This document shows positions 1-10,283 of a stretch of 64,000 nt of DNA, in pieces (the stretch's first letter is position 1; every line of letters begins with the position of its first letter). The position numbers and the translations under genes are program-made. Source of the DNA: Clostridiales bacterium. GTDB taxonomy: Bacteria > Bacillota > Clostridia > Christensenellales > Aristaeellaceae. The notes under the pieces were generated by a model. The model was not told the origin of the DNA. It did no database searches and saw only the letters and a list, made by a program, of their open reading frames with translations. The stretch is from positions 62,001 through 126,000 of the forward strand of contig SVGN01000002.1 of assembly GCA_015056315.1 (NCBI GenBank), read 5' to 3'.

Positions 1-12
1 GGGTGTGGTTCA

Positions 13-444
13 TTATACGCGCTTGTACAGCACCGAAACGCTGTCCTTTTCCAAGCCGCATTTGGCATAAAAGGCTTCATTGGGCTCGATGGACATCAGC
101 TGCACCACAGCGATGCCCTTCTCCCGAAGATGCGGCTCCAAAGCCTGCATCAGCTGCTTGCCGATGCCCTGCTTTTTGCGCTCCGGCACCACGAACAGCT
201 CGGAAATGTAGAAGAAGTCCTCGTCGGCGTAGGGATCCACAAAGCCCAGCAAACCGCCGATGATGGCGCCATCCTCCACGGCTTTCAGGCCCATGCCCTG
301 ATAGTTGCCCAGAATGGCCCGGACGCGCTTCTGGGCCCGCTCCTCCGTCCGGTTTTCAAACCAAGGGGCTTCGGAATAGGCTTTGCCCATGGCGGCAGCC
401 AGCGCGGCTTCATCCCCAGAGATGACCAACTGATATTCCACCAT
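13..444 (-). CDS. GNAT family N-acetyltransferase
   Basis: This 143-residue protein has the single GNAT fold, about the usual size for the family. The acetyl-CoA pyrophosphate loop reads KKQGIGKQL near residue 92, a good match to the Q/R-x-x-G-x-G/A signature, and is followed by the expected helix. The protein should transfer an acetyl group from acetyl-CoA to an amine; the substrate cannot be read from the sequence. Its ATG overlaps the rsfS stop codon (ATGA), so it is the third gene of a translationally coupled nadD-yqeK/rsfS group. That could hint at a ribosome- or tRNA-linked target, but this is only inference from position. Confidence 0.85.
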   Translation of the reverse strand: MVEYQLVISGDEAALAAAMGKAYSEAPWFENRTEERAQKRVRAILGNYQGMGLKAVEDGAIIGGLLGFVDPYADEDFFYISELFVVPERKKQGIGKQLMQALEPHLREKGIAVVQLMSIEPNEAFYAKCGLEKDSVSVLYKRV

Positions 445-803
445 CAGTCGTCGTCCTCCTCAAAATCAAGGGCGATGCGGTTCTGGTCGTTCTCCCAGAG
501 CTTGTCCAGCCGGTAGAACTCCCTCTCTTCGGGGTGGAACAGGTGCACCAGCACGGTGCCGTAATCCAGCACCACCCAGCGGCCCTCCTGCTGGCCTTCC
601 TTGCGCACGGGCTCCAGACCCATCTCGCTCAGCTTCTCCTCCACCTCATCGGAGAGGGATTTGACCTGCAGCGCGCTGCGGCCGCTGGCGATGACCATGC
701 AATCGGTGATCACGGTCAGGTCGTGCACATCCAGGGCGACGATATCCTTGGCCTTCTTTTCGTAGAGGATACCCGCGATTTTTTGGATCAGTTCGTTATT
801 CAT
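444..803 (-). CDS. rsfS: Ribosomal silencing factor RsfS
   Basis: RsfS (formerly Iojap/YbeB) binds uL14 of the 50S subunit and blocks joining to the 30S subunit, slowing translation in starved cells. The protein is about 119 residues, normal for the family. It carries the typical core with LDVHDLTVITDC, the ASGRSALQVKSL stretch and the C-terminal FYRLDKLW. Two ATGs lie in frame, at 809 and 803; the AAAGGAG site is only 2 nt from the first and about 8 nt from the second, so 803 is preferred. The start lies inside the end of the upstream nadD-yqeK gene. The nadD-yqeK-rsfS order is widespread in Firmicutes and supports the call. Confidence 0.92.
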   Translation of the reverse strand: MNNELIQKIAGILYEKKAKDIVALDVHDLTVITDCMVIASGRSALQVKSLSDEVEEKLSEMGLEPVRKEGQQEGRWVVLDYGTVLVHLFHPEEREFYRLDKLWENDQNRIALDFEEDDD

Positions 804-1998
804 TTTCATTGCTCCTTTGCTGTGCCATCAGGCGATCCAGCCAATCCGCCACCTGCTGGGTGGCCGGGTGGGGCTCGCCGCCCTGGCTCTTCACATATTC
901 AAGGGTGGAACGCAGAGAGTAGCTCATGGCCGCAGGCAGGCTCTCTTTGGCGAGCCTGCGCACCTCCTCCAGCGCAGGGTAGCTGCGGCGGGAGGGCTCG
1001 ATCTTATCGGAAAGGAACACGATCATATCCAGCGGCAGCATGCCCACCTTGCCGGTGGTGTGGCAGCGGATGGCCGCCAGCACGTTGGGGTCGGTGATGC
1101 CGTACTCCTTTTCCGCCACCACGGCTCCTACCGGGCCATGGAGCAGGTTGCCGCTCTGCAGCGTCATTTTATCGATGAGCAGACGGTGCTCCCTGGCGAT
1201 CTGCTGCATGGCGCTGAGGGGCAGACACTTGGCACAGTCGTGCAGCAGGGCGGCGGTGGCTGCCCGGTCTTCGTCCACGCCATGGAGGCGGGCCAGGCGG
1301 CGGGCCGACCAGCACACCAGCAGGGAGTGCAGCAGCCGCTTCTCGCTCAGATTCTTTTTCAGCCTTGCATACGCAGCCTCGCCCGTGGCCGGGCTGGGCT
1401 CGCGCCCGTAGAGGCCCATCAGACGGATGTATTCGATCACCTGGGGCTTCAGCTCATCCGGGTCGCCGCCCGCAGCCAGTTCCGCGCGCACATCGGTGGA
1501 GGATACATCCCTGGGGGGCAGGCTGAGGAATGCATATTTGCACCCCATCTTGCGGATCTTCCCGCACCGGGGATCCTCCTCCGGGTCGTGGCTATCCCGG
1601 CGGCAGACCAGAAAGCGGGTCAGCTCAAAGACCTTCTCGGGCTTGCGCCAGTTGGGCAGGTCGAAAAACGTATCCTCGCCGATGATGTAGTAAAGCTCCG
1701 CATTGGGGTACTGCTTTTTGAGGATGGCAAGGGTATCCACCGTGTAAATGGTGCCCTTGCGCTCCAGCTCCACCCGGCAGGGCTCAAAGCCCGGTATGCC
1801 GCTTACCGCCAGACGGGTCATTTCGTAGCGGTGCTCGGCCTCCTCCAGGCCGGTCTTTTTATGGGGCGGGTTGCCGGTGGGCAGAAACAGCACCCGATCC
1901 AGCTTTGCTTCCTTCAGGGCACAGGAGGCCATTTCCAGATGCCGCTCATGGATCGGGTTGAAGCTGCCGCCCATGAGGCCGATCTTTTCCTTTGGCAT
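796..1998 (-). CDS. nadD: NadD-YqeK fusion: nicotinate-nucleotide adenylyltransferase plus HD phosphohydrolase
   Basis: The protein is about 400 residues with two enzymes in one chain. The first half (about 1-195) is a NadD nucleotidyltransferase, which adenylates nicotinate mononucleotide in NAD synthesis. It begins GGSFNPIH and ends with the SSTDVR motif. The second half (about 210-400) is a YqeK-type HD hydrolase, a family known to cleave diadenosine tetraphosphate symmetrically; it shows LLHDCAK and a downstream H and D. In most Firmicutes nadD and yqeK are separate adjacent genes. The signature usually read as H-x-G-H is H-E-R-H here, so the glycine is arginine, which is odd. The ATG at 1998 has AAGGAGG 7 nt upstream; a GTG at 2004 is too close to that site. 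Confidence 0.9.
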   Translation of the reverse strand: MPKEKIGLMGGSFNPIHERHLEMASCALKEAKLDRVLFLPTGNPPHKKTGLEEAEHRYEMTRLAVSGIPGFEPCRVELERKGTIYTVDTLAILKKQYPNAELYYIIGEDTFFDLPNWRKPEKVFELTRFLVCRRDSHDPEEDPRCGKIRKMGCKYAFLSLPPRDVSSTDVRAELAAGGDPDELKPQVIEYIRLMGLYGREPSPATGEAAYARLKKNLSEKRLLHSLLVCWSARRLARLHGVDEDRAATAALLHDCAKCLPLSAMQQIAREHRLLIDKMTLQSGNLLHGPVGAVVAEKEYGITDPNVLAAIRCHTTGKVGMLPLDMIVFLSDKIEPSRRSYPALEEVRRLAKESLPAAMSYSLRSTLEYVKSQGGEPHPATQQVADWLDRLMAQQRSNENE

Positions 1999-2086
1999 GG
2001 CCACGCCTCCTTTTCTGTGGTGATTGGATGATTATACTAAAAAAACGCCGAAAGGGAAAGCTATTTTCCGAAAGCAGGTGAAGGCC

Positions 2087-2926
2087 ATGCACAGGTACAG
2101 ACCCAAAGCGCCTCTGGCAGAGGCCGCAGACAAGCTGCTCCGGGCGCTGGTGGCTGCGCTGCTGGGCACAGCGTGGTTCGTTTATCTCTGGGGCGTGCGC
2201 CCCACCGCCCTTACGGCAGGCATCGCCATGGGCGGGCTGCTGTGGCTGGCGGCCCGGCAGCTGGGCAAAAAGCGGATGCTGCGCCGGGAGGCCCAGATGC
2301 GGCAGATGATCGGCGGGGAGCTGGCGCTGAGCCGCCTGATGATGCTCTCCCCCAGGCATGCGGCCTTTCAGGCTGCTCTGTGGCTTTTGCCCAAGGCGGA
2401 TATCCACATGGAAAAAGCGCTGCCCTGGGGCGTGCTGGGCCGCTGGAAGGAGGGCCGGGTGCTGATCCGGCTCATTGCTCAGCACGAAAGCCTGCCCATC
2501 AACGTGCAGCAGATCATCAAAGCCGTGCGGGATGCCCACGACCAGGAGGCCGACCGGTGCATCCTGTGCGTTACCGCGCCGGTGAGCCGGGAGGCCGCTG
2601 CCTATGCGGAGGATCTGGAGATGCCCATCCGCATCGTTGGGCGGGAGGAGCTGGTGGCGCTGGCCGGTGCCGGTGCGCCTGCCACCGACGAGCAGCTGAG
2701 GCGCATGGCCCAGGGGCGGCGGCACAGGAGCCGGAGCCTCCGGGAGCTGCTCTCCAGCGTGCTAGCACCGGCAAAGGCCGGGCGTTACCTGTGGTACGGA
2801 GCGGGCATGGGGCTGCTGGGCATCCTTACCCGGCAATGGGTGTACCCCATTCCGGCGGCGGTATGTCTGCTTTTGTTTCTGGGCTGCAAGATACACAGCT
2901 GGCAGAAAAAGGAGGAAAGCTGGTAG
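2087..2926 (+). CDS. Membrane protein with a degenerate Mrr/restriction-endonuclease-like middle
   Basis: I do not recognise a named family. From the ATG at 2087 the product is 279 residues. Two hydrophobic segments lie near the N-terminus and two near the C-terminus, around a soluble middle. The stretch from VLIRLIAQH to the alternating strand/helix VGREELVAL resembles the core of Mrr_cat-type restriction-endonuclease folds. The catalytic D...Q/E-x-K residues are not visible, so nuclease activity is unlikely. An in-frame ATG at 2024 has no clear ribosome site, while 2087 is preceded by GCAGGTGAAGG. It is transcribed divergently from nadD and converges on rsmA with a single base between stop codons. 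Confidence 0.6.
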   Translation: MHRYRPKAPLAEAADKLLRALVAALLGTAWFVYLWGVRPTALTAGIAMGGLLWLAARQLGKKRMLRREAQMRQMIGGELALSRLMMLSPRHAAFQAALWLLPKADIHMEKALPWGVLGRWKEGRVLIRLIAQHESLPINVQQIIKAVRDAHDQEADRCILCVTAPVSREAAAYAEDLEMPIRIVGREELVALAGAGAPATDEQLRRMAQGRRHRSRSLRELLSSVLAPAKAGRYLWYGAGMGLLGILTRQWVYPIPAAVCLLLFLGCKIHSWQKKEESW

Positions 2927-2927
2927 C

Positions 2928-3758
2928 TCAGACCGCGCAGGCGTTGGCCAGGGCGATCCAGCTCTCCACAGACAGCTCCTCGGCGCGGGCGGTGGGCTTG
3001 AGGCCCTCCGCCTCCATGGCGGCCAGCAGCTTTTCGCTGTCCACCGTGCCCTTCAGGGCATTGGTCAGGGTCTTGCGGCGGTGGTTGAAGCCATCCCGCA
3101 TCATGCGCATAAGCAGCTTTTCGTTGGCGACCGGGGCCACCGGCTCCCGGCGCATGCGCAGATGGATGAAGGCACTATCCACCTTGGGCGGCGGCGTAAA
3201 GGCCTCGGCGGGCACCACTGCCTCCAGCTCCGGCTCCGCATAGTAGCGGCAGCGGGCGCTGAGCAGGCCGTAGGCGCTGTCGCCGGGCAGGGCCAGCAGC
3301 TTGTCCGCCACCTCCTTCTGCACCATCAGCGACAGCTGACGGATGCTGAGACCGCTCTCCCAGAGCAGATCCAGGATGGGGGTGGTGATGTTGTAGGGGA
3401 TGTTGGCGATGACGTAGAAATCTTCGCCCAGCGGTGCGCAAAGCTCCCGGATGGGCTGCTTGCGGATATCCCCCACCACGATGGTCAGGTTATCGAATTC
3501 CTGCGTTTTCATACGCAGGAAGGGCAGCACATCCTCATCCACCTCCACGGCGGTCACCTGGGCGGCCTCCTTGCAGAGCTGATAGGTGAGCATGCCGCTG
3601 CCGGGGCCGATCTCCAGCACTTTATCCTGCCCGGTAACGCCGGTAGACTTGACCAGGGCAGAGAGCAGCGCCTCGTCGTAGAGAAAATGCTGGCCCAGAT
3701 CGTGCTTATAGTTAACGCCTTCCTTGCGCTGATGGGCTTTTTGGTAGGACTTTTTCAT
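2928..3758 (-). CDS. rsmA: 16S rRNA (adenine(1518)-N(6)/adenine(1519)-N(6))-dimethyltransferase RsmA/KsgA
   Basis: RsmA dimethylates two adjacent adenosines in the 3' terminal hairpin of 16S rRNA during late 30S assembly, using S-adenosylmethionine. The 276-residue length is typical. Visible motifs are the N-terminal LGQHFLYD, the SAM-binding VLEIGPGSGMLT near residue 46, and the catalytic NIPYNITTP (N-L/I-P-Y motif). The ATG at 3758 overlaps the dnaX stop by one base (TAATG), so the two genes are translationally coupled. Loss of this methylation gives kasugamycin resistance in characterised bacteria. Confidence 0.96.
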   Translation of the reverse strand: MKKSYQKAHQRKEGVNYKHDLGQHFLYDEALLSALVKSTGVTGQDKVLEIGPGSGMLTYQLCKEAAQVTAVEVDEDVLPFLRMKTQEFDNLTIVVGDIRKQPIRELCAPLGEDFYVIANIPYNITTPILDLLWESGLSIRQLSLMVQKEVADKLLALPGDSAYGLLSARCRYYAEPELEAVVPAEAFTPPPKVDSAFIHLRMRREPVAPVANEKLLMRMMRDGFNHRRKTLTNALKGTVDSEKLLAAMEAEGLKPTARAEELSVESWIALANACAV

Positions 3759-5401
3759 TATGCTTTCCCCTCGTCGATCTGCACGTTTTCCCGCCCGAAG
3801 GTGGCGATGAGCGCCTCCTGAGCGGATTCGGCGGCGGTGTTGCGCACAGGCGCAGCCGCCTCGCCCTCCAGAACGATCTCCAGCCCCACCGGCTTACCGG
3901 CAGCCTCGGAGAGCATCTGCGTGAGCCGCTCCTTGCGGGCGGGCTGGTTGAGCTTAACGTAGGAAAAATCCTTCTTGGCATAGGAGATCTGCACACGGTA
4001 CACACCGTTTTCCTCGCCCAGAAAACGCTCGTTGCGCACAAGGCCCAACAGCGGCGGCTCGTTCTTGCTGAGCAGGTCGAGGAAGGCCTTCCATACGGCC
4101 TTGGCATCGCCGGGGATGGGCTTCTCCTGCGGGGCAGCGGGGACGCTTTCAGCAGGGGCTGCGGCGGCCTTTTCGCTCTTTTTGGGTGCGCCCTCCTGCG
4201 GGACGGCGGCCACGGTGTAGGCGCCGCTGTCCAGCTTGGCCCTGAGCTGGGTGAGCTGGCTCTCCAGCTCGCCGATGCGCTCCATCAGCGCTTCGCTGCT
4301 CTCGCCTGCGTTTTTCTGGCAGGCGCGCAGAGAGGCGGATTCCAGCCCGATGCGGGGCGTGGAGGCAAAGCGCAGCTCGCCCTCGGCCTTGACGAAATCA
4401 TCCAGGATGCGCAGCAGGCGGGCATCGGAGAACTGCTCCGCCTGCTTGCGGTAGCGCTTCTCGTCCTCGTCGGTCACATCCAGAATGGAGGCGGCATCGC
4501 TCTCCACAGCCTTTACCGTGAGCAGGGCCCGCACATGGCCGGCCATCTCCCTGAGGAATACCTGCGGCTCCCTGCCGGAGCGCATCAGCTCATCCACCTT
4601 GCGCATCACGCCGCCCGCATCGTAGGCAGCCAGCACATCGGCGTAGGCGAAGAGGAAATCTTTATCGGTGGTGCCAAGCACATCCCGCACCTGAGCGGCG
4701 GTGATGCTGCCCGCCTCCGCACCGGCAACGCACATATCCAGAATACTGAAGGCATCGCGCATGGCACCTTCGGCGGCGCGGGCCACCATCTGCAGGGCTT
4801 CCTCCTCGGCGGTCATGCCCATCTCGCTGAGGGCCAGCTGCATGCGCTCCACCATCAGCGCCGTGGGGATGCGCCCGAAATCGTACCGCTGCACACGGGA
4901 AAGGATGGTGGCGGGCAGCTTCTGGGGCTCTGTGGTGGCCAGGATGAACACCACATGCTCCGGCGGCTCCTCCAGGGTCTTGAGCAGCGCATTGAAGGCA
5001 GCGGTGGAGAGCATGTGCACCTCGTCGATGATGTAGACCTTGTACCGGCCCAGCTGCGCCGGGTAGCGCACCTGCTCCAGCAGCTCGCGCACGTTGTCTA
5101 CGCTGTTGTTGCTGGCAGCATCCAGCTCCACCACATCCATGGTGGTCTCGCTCATAATGGCGCGGCATACCTGGCACTCACCGCAGGGGTCGCCGTCGGT
5201 GGGGTTCTGGCAGTTGATGGCGCGGCTCATCAGCTTGGCCATGGTGGTCTTGCCGGTGCCGCGGCAGCCGCAGAAAAGATAGGCATGAGCAATGCGCCCT
5301 GCCTCGATCTGGTTGCGCAGCGCCTTGACGGCAGCCGTCTGCCCCAGCACCTGGGAAAACGTAGTGGGCCGCCAGCGGCGGTACAAAGCCTGATATGCCA
5401 T
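3758..5401 (-). CDS. dnaX: DNA polymerase III subunits gamma/tau
   Basis: DnaX is the ATPase of the clamp loader that puts the beta clamp on DNA and ties polymerase, helicase and lagging-strand synthesis together. The protein is 547 residues. It has the AAA+ Walker A CGCRGTGKTT near residue 45, a zinc knuckle with C-x(8)-C-x2-C-x2-C, the Walker B-like IIDEVHML, and the LATTEPQKLP sensor 1 segment. An alanine/proline-rich linker leads to a tau-type C-terminal domain. The ATG at 5401 has GGAGG 4 nt upstream; a longer in-frame reading from 5554 adds 51 residues unlike DnaX and is rejected. I saw no canonical A-AAA-AAG slippery heptamer for making gamma. recR does not follow; rsmA does. Confidence 0.96.
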   Translation of the reverse strand: MAYQALYRRWRPTTFSQVLGQTAAVKALRNQIEAGRIAHAYLFCGCRGTGKTTMAKLMSRAINCQNPTDGDPCGECQVCRAIMSETTMDVVELDAASNNSVDNVRELLEQVRYPAQLGRYKVYIIDEVHMLSTAAFNALLKTLEEPPEHVVFILATTEPQKLPATILSRVQRYDFGRIPTALMVERMQLALSEMGMTAEEEALQMVARAAEGAMRDAFSILDMCVAGAEAGSITAAQVRDVLGTTDKDFLFAYADVLAAYDAGGVMRKVDELMRSGREPQVFLREMAGHVRALLTVKAVESDAASILDVTDEDEKRYRKQAEQFSDARLLRILDDFVKAEGELRFASTPRIGLESASLRACQKNAGESSEALMERIGELESQLTQLRAKLDSGAYTVAAVPQEGAPKKSEKAAAAPAESVPAAPQEKPIPGDAKAVWKAFLDLLSKNEPPLLGLVRNERFLGEENGVYRVQISYAKKDFSYVKLNQPARKERLTQMLSEAAGKPVGLEIVLEGEAAAPVRNTAAESAQEALIATFGRENVQIDEGKA

Positions 5402-5606
5402 AAAGCCTCCAAAATGCTGCATTTGCTTTGGTCGCGGCCTGCGCTTTGCGCACAATACCGCAATGATAGTATAGCATTTTCCGGCCGGATTGAAAAGCAC
5501 CGCCGCGAAGCCTTTGCCTTTTTGTGAGAAAAAGCAGGAATTCGGGCTGCTCACAACGTATTAACAGATAGTACCCTTATAATAAGGAAACACGGAGGTG
5601 AGCAGC

Positions 5607-6611
5607 TTGACATTCCGGGAAGAACAGGAACGGGAAGAAAAAGAGCGCCTGTCCCCCTTTGCGGCACTGAGCATGCATTCCCAGGGCCGGGAAAAGCCCG
5701 TTACGCCCTGCCAGCTGCGCACCTGCTTCCAGCGGGACAGGGATCGCATCATCCACTGCAAGAGCTTTCGCAGGCTCAAGTTCAAGACCCAGGTGTTCCT
5801 CTCCCCCAAGGGCGACCACTACCGCACCCGCCTCACCCACACGCTGGAGGTGGCGCAGGTAGCCCGCACCATCGCCCGCAGCCTCCGTTTGAACGAAGAC
5901 CTTACCGAGGCCATCGCGCTGGGGCACGATCTGGGGCACACCCCCTTCGGGCACATCGGCGAGCGCACGCTGGACAGGCGTGTGGCCGGCGGCTTCCGGC
6001 ACAACGAGCAGAGCCACCGGGTGGCCGTTCGGCTGGAGAACGAGGGCAAGGGCCTCAACCTGTGCAAGGAAACGCTGGACGGCATCCGTACCCATTCGGG
6101 CAAGGAGGAGCCAGCCACCCTGGAGGGCTGGTGCGTGCGCCGGGCCGACCGCATCGCCTACATCAACCACGACATAGACGATGCCATCCGCGGCGGCATC
6201 CTCAAGCCCTTTGAGCTGCCCCGCCGGTGCCTGTCGGTGCTGGGGCAGACCCACGGCGAGCGCATCAACACCATGATCACCGACATCGTAAACACCAGCA
6301 AGGGGCAGCCTTACCTGCGCATGAGCGCCGAGGTGGAGGAGGCCAGCGACGAGCTGCGCGCCTTTCTGTTTGCCAATGTATACCACGACGGCTGGCGCGC
6401 CCGGGAAGAAGAAAAATGCGATTATGTGGTGGATGCCCTTTTCGATCACTACACCCGCCACCCGGAGCAGCTGCCCGCCGAATACCTGGAGATCTGCTAC
6501 ACCGAGGGCGCGGAGCGGGCCGTATGCGATTTTGTCGCCTGTATGACAGACCGCTATGCCATAGACCGCTTTACCGAGGTGCATGTGCCCGGTGCATTTG
6601 GCAGTCTTTAA
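5607..6611 (+). CDS. dgt: Deoxyguanosinetriphosphate triphosphohydrolase-like protein (HD family)
   Basis: This HD-superfamily protein probably cleaves dNTPs to the nucleoside and triphosphate, which tunes the dNTP pool. The 334-residue chain carries RLTHTLEVAQVA, GHDLGHTPFGH, HNEQSHR and YINHDIDDA, the metal-binding H...HD...D set of dGTPase-like enzymes. The likely start is TTG at 5607, 6 nt after GGAGGTG; GTG at 5598 overlaps the ribosome site. A TATAAT hexamer lies at 5578-5583 with no good -35 partner. It sits just before dnaG and rpoD, a conserved arrangement in Clostridia that links it to DNA replication. The exact substrate cannot be told from sequence. Confidence 0.9.
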   Translation: MTFREEQEREEKERLSPFAALSMHSQGREKPVTPCQLRTCFQRDRDRIIHCKSFRRLKFKTQVFLSPKGDHYRTRLTHTLEVAQVARTIARSLRLNEDLTEAIALGHDLGHTPFGHIGERTLDRRVAGGFRHNEQSHRVAVRLENEGKGLNLCKETLDGIRTHSGKEEPATLEGWCVRRADRIAYINHDIDDAIRGGILKPFELPRRCLSVLGQTHGERINTMITDIVNTSKGQPYLRMSAEVEEASDELRAFLFANVYHDGWRAREEEKCDYVVDALFDHYTRHPEQLPAEYLEICYTEGAERAVCDFVACMTDRYAIDRFTEVHVPGAFGSL

Positions 6612-6691
6612 CAGTTTGTCGCAATTTGTAGATTCACCGGCAGGAATGTAACCAGCCGCGGCGAATGTTTAAGGAGTGGGTGAAAGATACC

Positions 6692-8428
6692 ATGGCCGGA
6701 AGATTCCCTTCCCAATGGCTGGATGAGCTTCGTGCACGGGCTGATATCGTATCCGTCATCAGCTCCTATGTAACGCTAAAGAAGAACGGGCATAGATACG
6801 TAGGTCTGTGCCCGTTTCACAACGAAAAGTCACCATCCTTCCATGTAGATGAGCAAAAGCAGCTTTACCACTGCTTCGGCTGCAAGGCCGGCGGCAGCGT
6901 GATCCAGTTTGTGATGGAGATGGAGCACCTCTCCTTTCAGGAGGCGGTCACCCACCTTGCAGAGCAGCTGCACATGCCCCTGCCCGAGATGCAGCACGAC
7001 CCCGCCTGGGAGCAGCGCAGATCGCTCAAGGAGCGCATCTTTCTTGCCAACAAGGCCGCTGCACGGCTGTATCACCAGCACCTGTGGCAGCCGGAGGGCA
7101 AAGCGATACTGGATTATCTCAAGGGCCGGGGCCTGAGCGATGCGGTGATCCGCCGCTTCGGCATCGGCGCAGCGCCGGAGCGCCCGGCAGTCTGCAAAGC
7201 GCTGCTGGACGAAGGCTTTACCGAAGACGAGCTGCGCCAGGCAGGCCTGATGCTGGTACGCGAAGGCCGCAGCTACGACATGTTCCGCAACCGGGCCATG
7301 TTCCCCATCATCGACGCCTACGGCAATGTGCTCGGCTTTGGCGGCCGGGCCATGGGCGATGCCAAGCCCAAGTACCTCAACACCTCCGACACCCCTGCGT
7401 TCAACAAGCGTTTAGGCGTGTTCGCAGCCAACCTGCTGCGCAAGGCACGCGGCCTGAAACGGGTGATTCTGGTGGAAGGGTACATGGATGTGGTAGCCCT
7501 TAGCCAGTATGGTATAGAAGGCGTTGCCGCCACCCTGGGCACCGCCCTTACCCCCGAGCAGGCACGCCTGCTCAACCGCTTTGCGCCGCAGGTCCTACTG
7601 GCCTACGACGGCGACAGCGCAGGCCAGAACGCCATCCTGCGCGGCCTGGACGTACTGGAGGAGGCAAACGTGCCTGCCCGTGTACTGGTTTTCCCCGGCG
7701 GGCTTGACCCGGACGAGTTTATCCGTCAGGAGGGCATAGAGGCCTTCCATCAGCTAAAGCCCGTATCGGCGGTGGAATACCGTATGCAGCGCGAAAAAGA
7801 AAAGTACGACATGGCCCTGGAGGAGGGCAGGGTGCAATACGCCAAGGCCTGTGCAGCCATCCTGCGCAAGGTACGCGAGCCTGTGGAGCTGGACAGCCAC
7901 CTGAAGCGGCTCTCGCTGGAAACAGGCATCGAAAAAAACGTGCTCATGGAGCAGATCGGCCTCAGGCCCGCTGCCCGGCAGCATACTGTGCAGCCAGCCC
8001 GGGAAACCTTTTCCCGTAAGGCAAAACCGACCCCTGCGGTCAACCACGCCGCCCATACCCTGCTGGCGGTGCTGGCTACCGGACGCTTACCCAAAGACAT
8101 CGTTACCCCCGAAGAATTCGAGGATGAGCACCTGCGCGGCCTGTGCGAGGCGCTCCTCAGCGGGCAGAGTCCTGCCGCACTGATGGAGCAGCAGCCCGAC
8201 GACCAGAGCCGGGCAACGCTCAGTGATATTCTTGCCATCGACACCCGGCTGGACGACGAGGGTCTGCGCAAAATGGCCAAGGATTGCGTAAATGCCCTGC
8301 GCCGCCAGCGCCTGGAGGCCGAGCTGGACAGGCTGCAGGCCTCTCTGCCTACCCTGCCCGAGGAAGAACGCGCCAAAGAGACCCAGCGAGCCTTCCTCCT
8401 TACCACCCAATTGATGGAATTGACCTAA
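6692..8428 (+). CDS. dnaG: DNA primase
   Basis: DnaG lays the RNA primers for lagging-strand synthesis and works with the replicative helicase. The 578-residue chain has the CHC2 zinc finger near the N-terminus ([12 protein letters not shown] then CFGC), the TOPRIM domain with [11 protein letters not shown] and YDGDSAGQ, and a C-terminal helicase-binding helical region. The start is chosen at the ATG at 6692 because MAGRFPSQW lines up with known DnaG N-termini. An in-frame ATG at 6665 and GTG at 6680 are alternatives: the AAGGAG at 6671 is 15 nt from the chosen ATG but only 3 nt from the GTG. It is followed by rpoD, as in many Firmicutes. Confidence 0.96.
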   Translation: MAGRFPSQWLDELRARADIVSVISSYVTLKKNGHRYVGLCPFHNEKSPSFHVDEQKQLYHCFGCKAGGSVIQFVMEMEHLSFQEAVTHLAEQLHMPLPEMQHDPAWEQRRSLKERIFLANKAAARLYHQHLWQPEGKAILDYLKGRGLSDAVIRRFGIGAAPERPAVCKALLDEGFTEDELRQAGLMLVREGRSYDMFRNRAMFPIIDAYGNVLGFGGRAMGDAKPKYLNTSDTPAFNKRLGVFAANLLRKARGLKRVILVEGYMDVVALSQYGIEGVAATLGTALTPEQARLLNRFAPQVLLAYDGDSAGQNAILRGLDVLEEANVPARVLVFPGGLDPDEFIRQEGIEAFHQLKPVSAVEYRMQREKEKYDMALEEGRVQYAKACAAILRKVREPVELDSHLKRLSLETGIEKNVLMEQIGLRPAARQHTVQPARETFSRKAKPTPAVNHAAHTLLAVLATGRLPKDIVTPEEFEDEHLRGLCEALLSGQSPAALMEQQPDDQSRATLSDILAIDTRLDDEGLRKMAKDCVNALRRQRLEAELDRLQASLPTLPEEERAKETQRAFLLTTQLMELT

Positions 8429-8459
8429 CCCCCCGTGTACGACAAAAGGAGTGAGACGG

Positions 8460-9544
<1,085 letters not shown>

Positions 9545-9545
<1 letters not shown>

Positions 9546-10276
9546 TGAACACGCGAACCTTCCGTGCCCCCCAGCTGGATGACCGGCTGGAGGCCGCCGT
9601 TGCCATGGCCGTGCCATGCGCCGTCTGTGCCGATATCGGAGCCGACCACGGGCACCTGAGCGCCTCCATGCTCAACCGGGGTCTGTGCAGGCATATGCTG
9701 GTAAGCGACATCAGCGAGAAAGCCCTCGAGAAAGCCCGCACCCTTTTGGGCACCATGCAGCTGACCGACAAGGTGACCTTCTCGGTAGCCGATGGTCTGG
9801 ACGGGGCCCCGCTGCTTCGCGAAAAGCTGGATACCATCTTTATTCTGGGCATGGGCGGCGAGACCATGGCCCACATACTGGAAAACGGGCAGCAGGCCAT
9901 CGGCGGCGCAACGCTGATCCTGAGCCCGCAGACCGACCTGCCTCTGGTGCGGCAGACCCTTTGCCGCATCGGCTACCGCCTCAGGCGGGAGACCGCCGTG
10001 GGCGTCGGCAAGCGGCAGTACATCCTTATGCGGGCAGAGCCTGCTTTGCCCGACGAAGCCGCCTACACCAACGAGGAGCTGATCCTCGGCCCCATCCTGC
10101 GCAAGGAGCGCCCCGCAGACTGGCTGCCCTACCTGCGCCGGGAGGAGCAATATACGCTCAACGCCATCAAAGCGATGGAAAAAGCCACCACAGACAAGGA
10201 TATGCAGCGGCTCGCGCAATTCCGCGAGACGCTTTCCCTTGTTCAGGAGGCTATCCGCACATACGAACAGGAGTGA
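9545..10276 (+). CDS. trmK: tRNA (adenine(22)-N(1))-methyltransferase TrmK
   Basis: TrmK puts N1-methyl on adenosine 22 in the D-loop of certain tRNAs with SAM as donor. The 243-residue length is normal. The SAM-binding motif I reads CADIGADHGHLS near residue 27, followed by SDISEKALEKA (motif II) and the ILGMGGE segment that replaces an NPPY loop. The C-terminal third is helical and rich in charged residues, as in the family. The start ATG overlaps the rpoD stop (TGATG). The rpoD-trmK-nif3 order is common in Firmicutes. Confidence 0.94.
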
Positions 10277-10283
10277 GCCCCCC

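Noticed and set aside
4170..4205. Possible programmed frameshift site in dnaX (A-rich run CCC AAA AAG)
   Set aside because: The heptamer is C-AAA-AAG, not A-AAA-AAG, and no strong downstream structure was evident.
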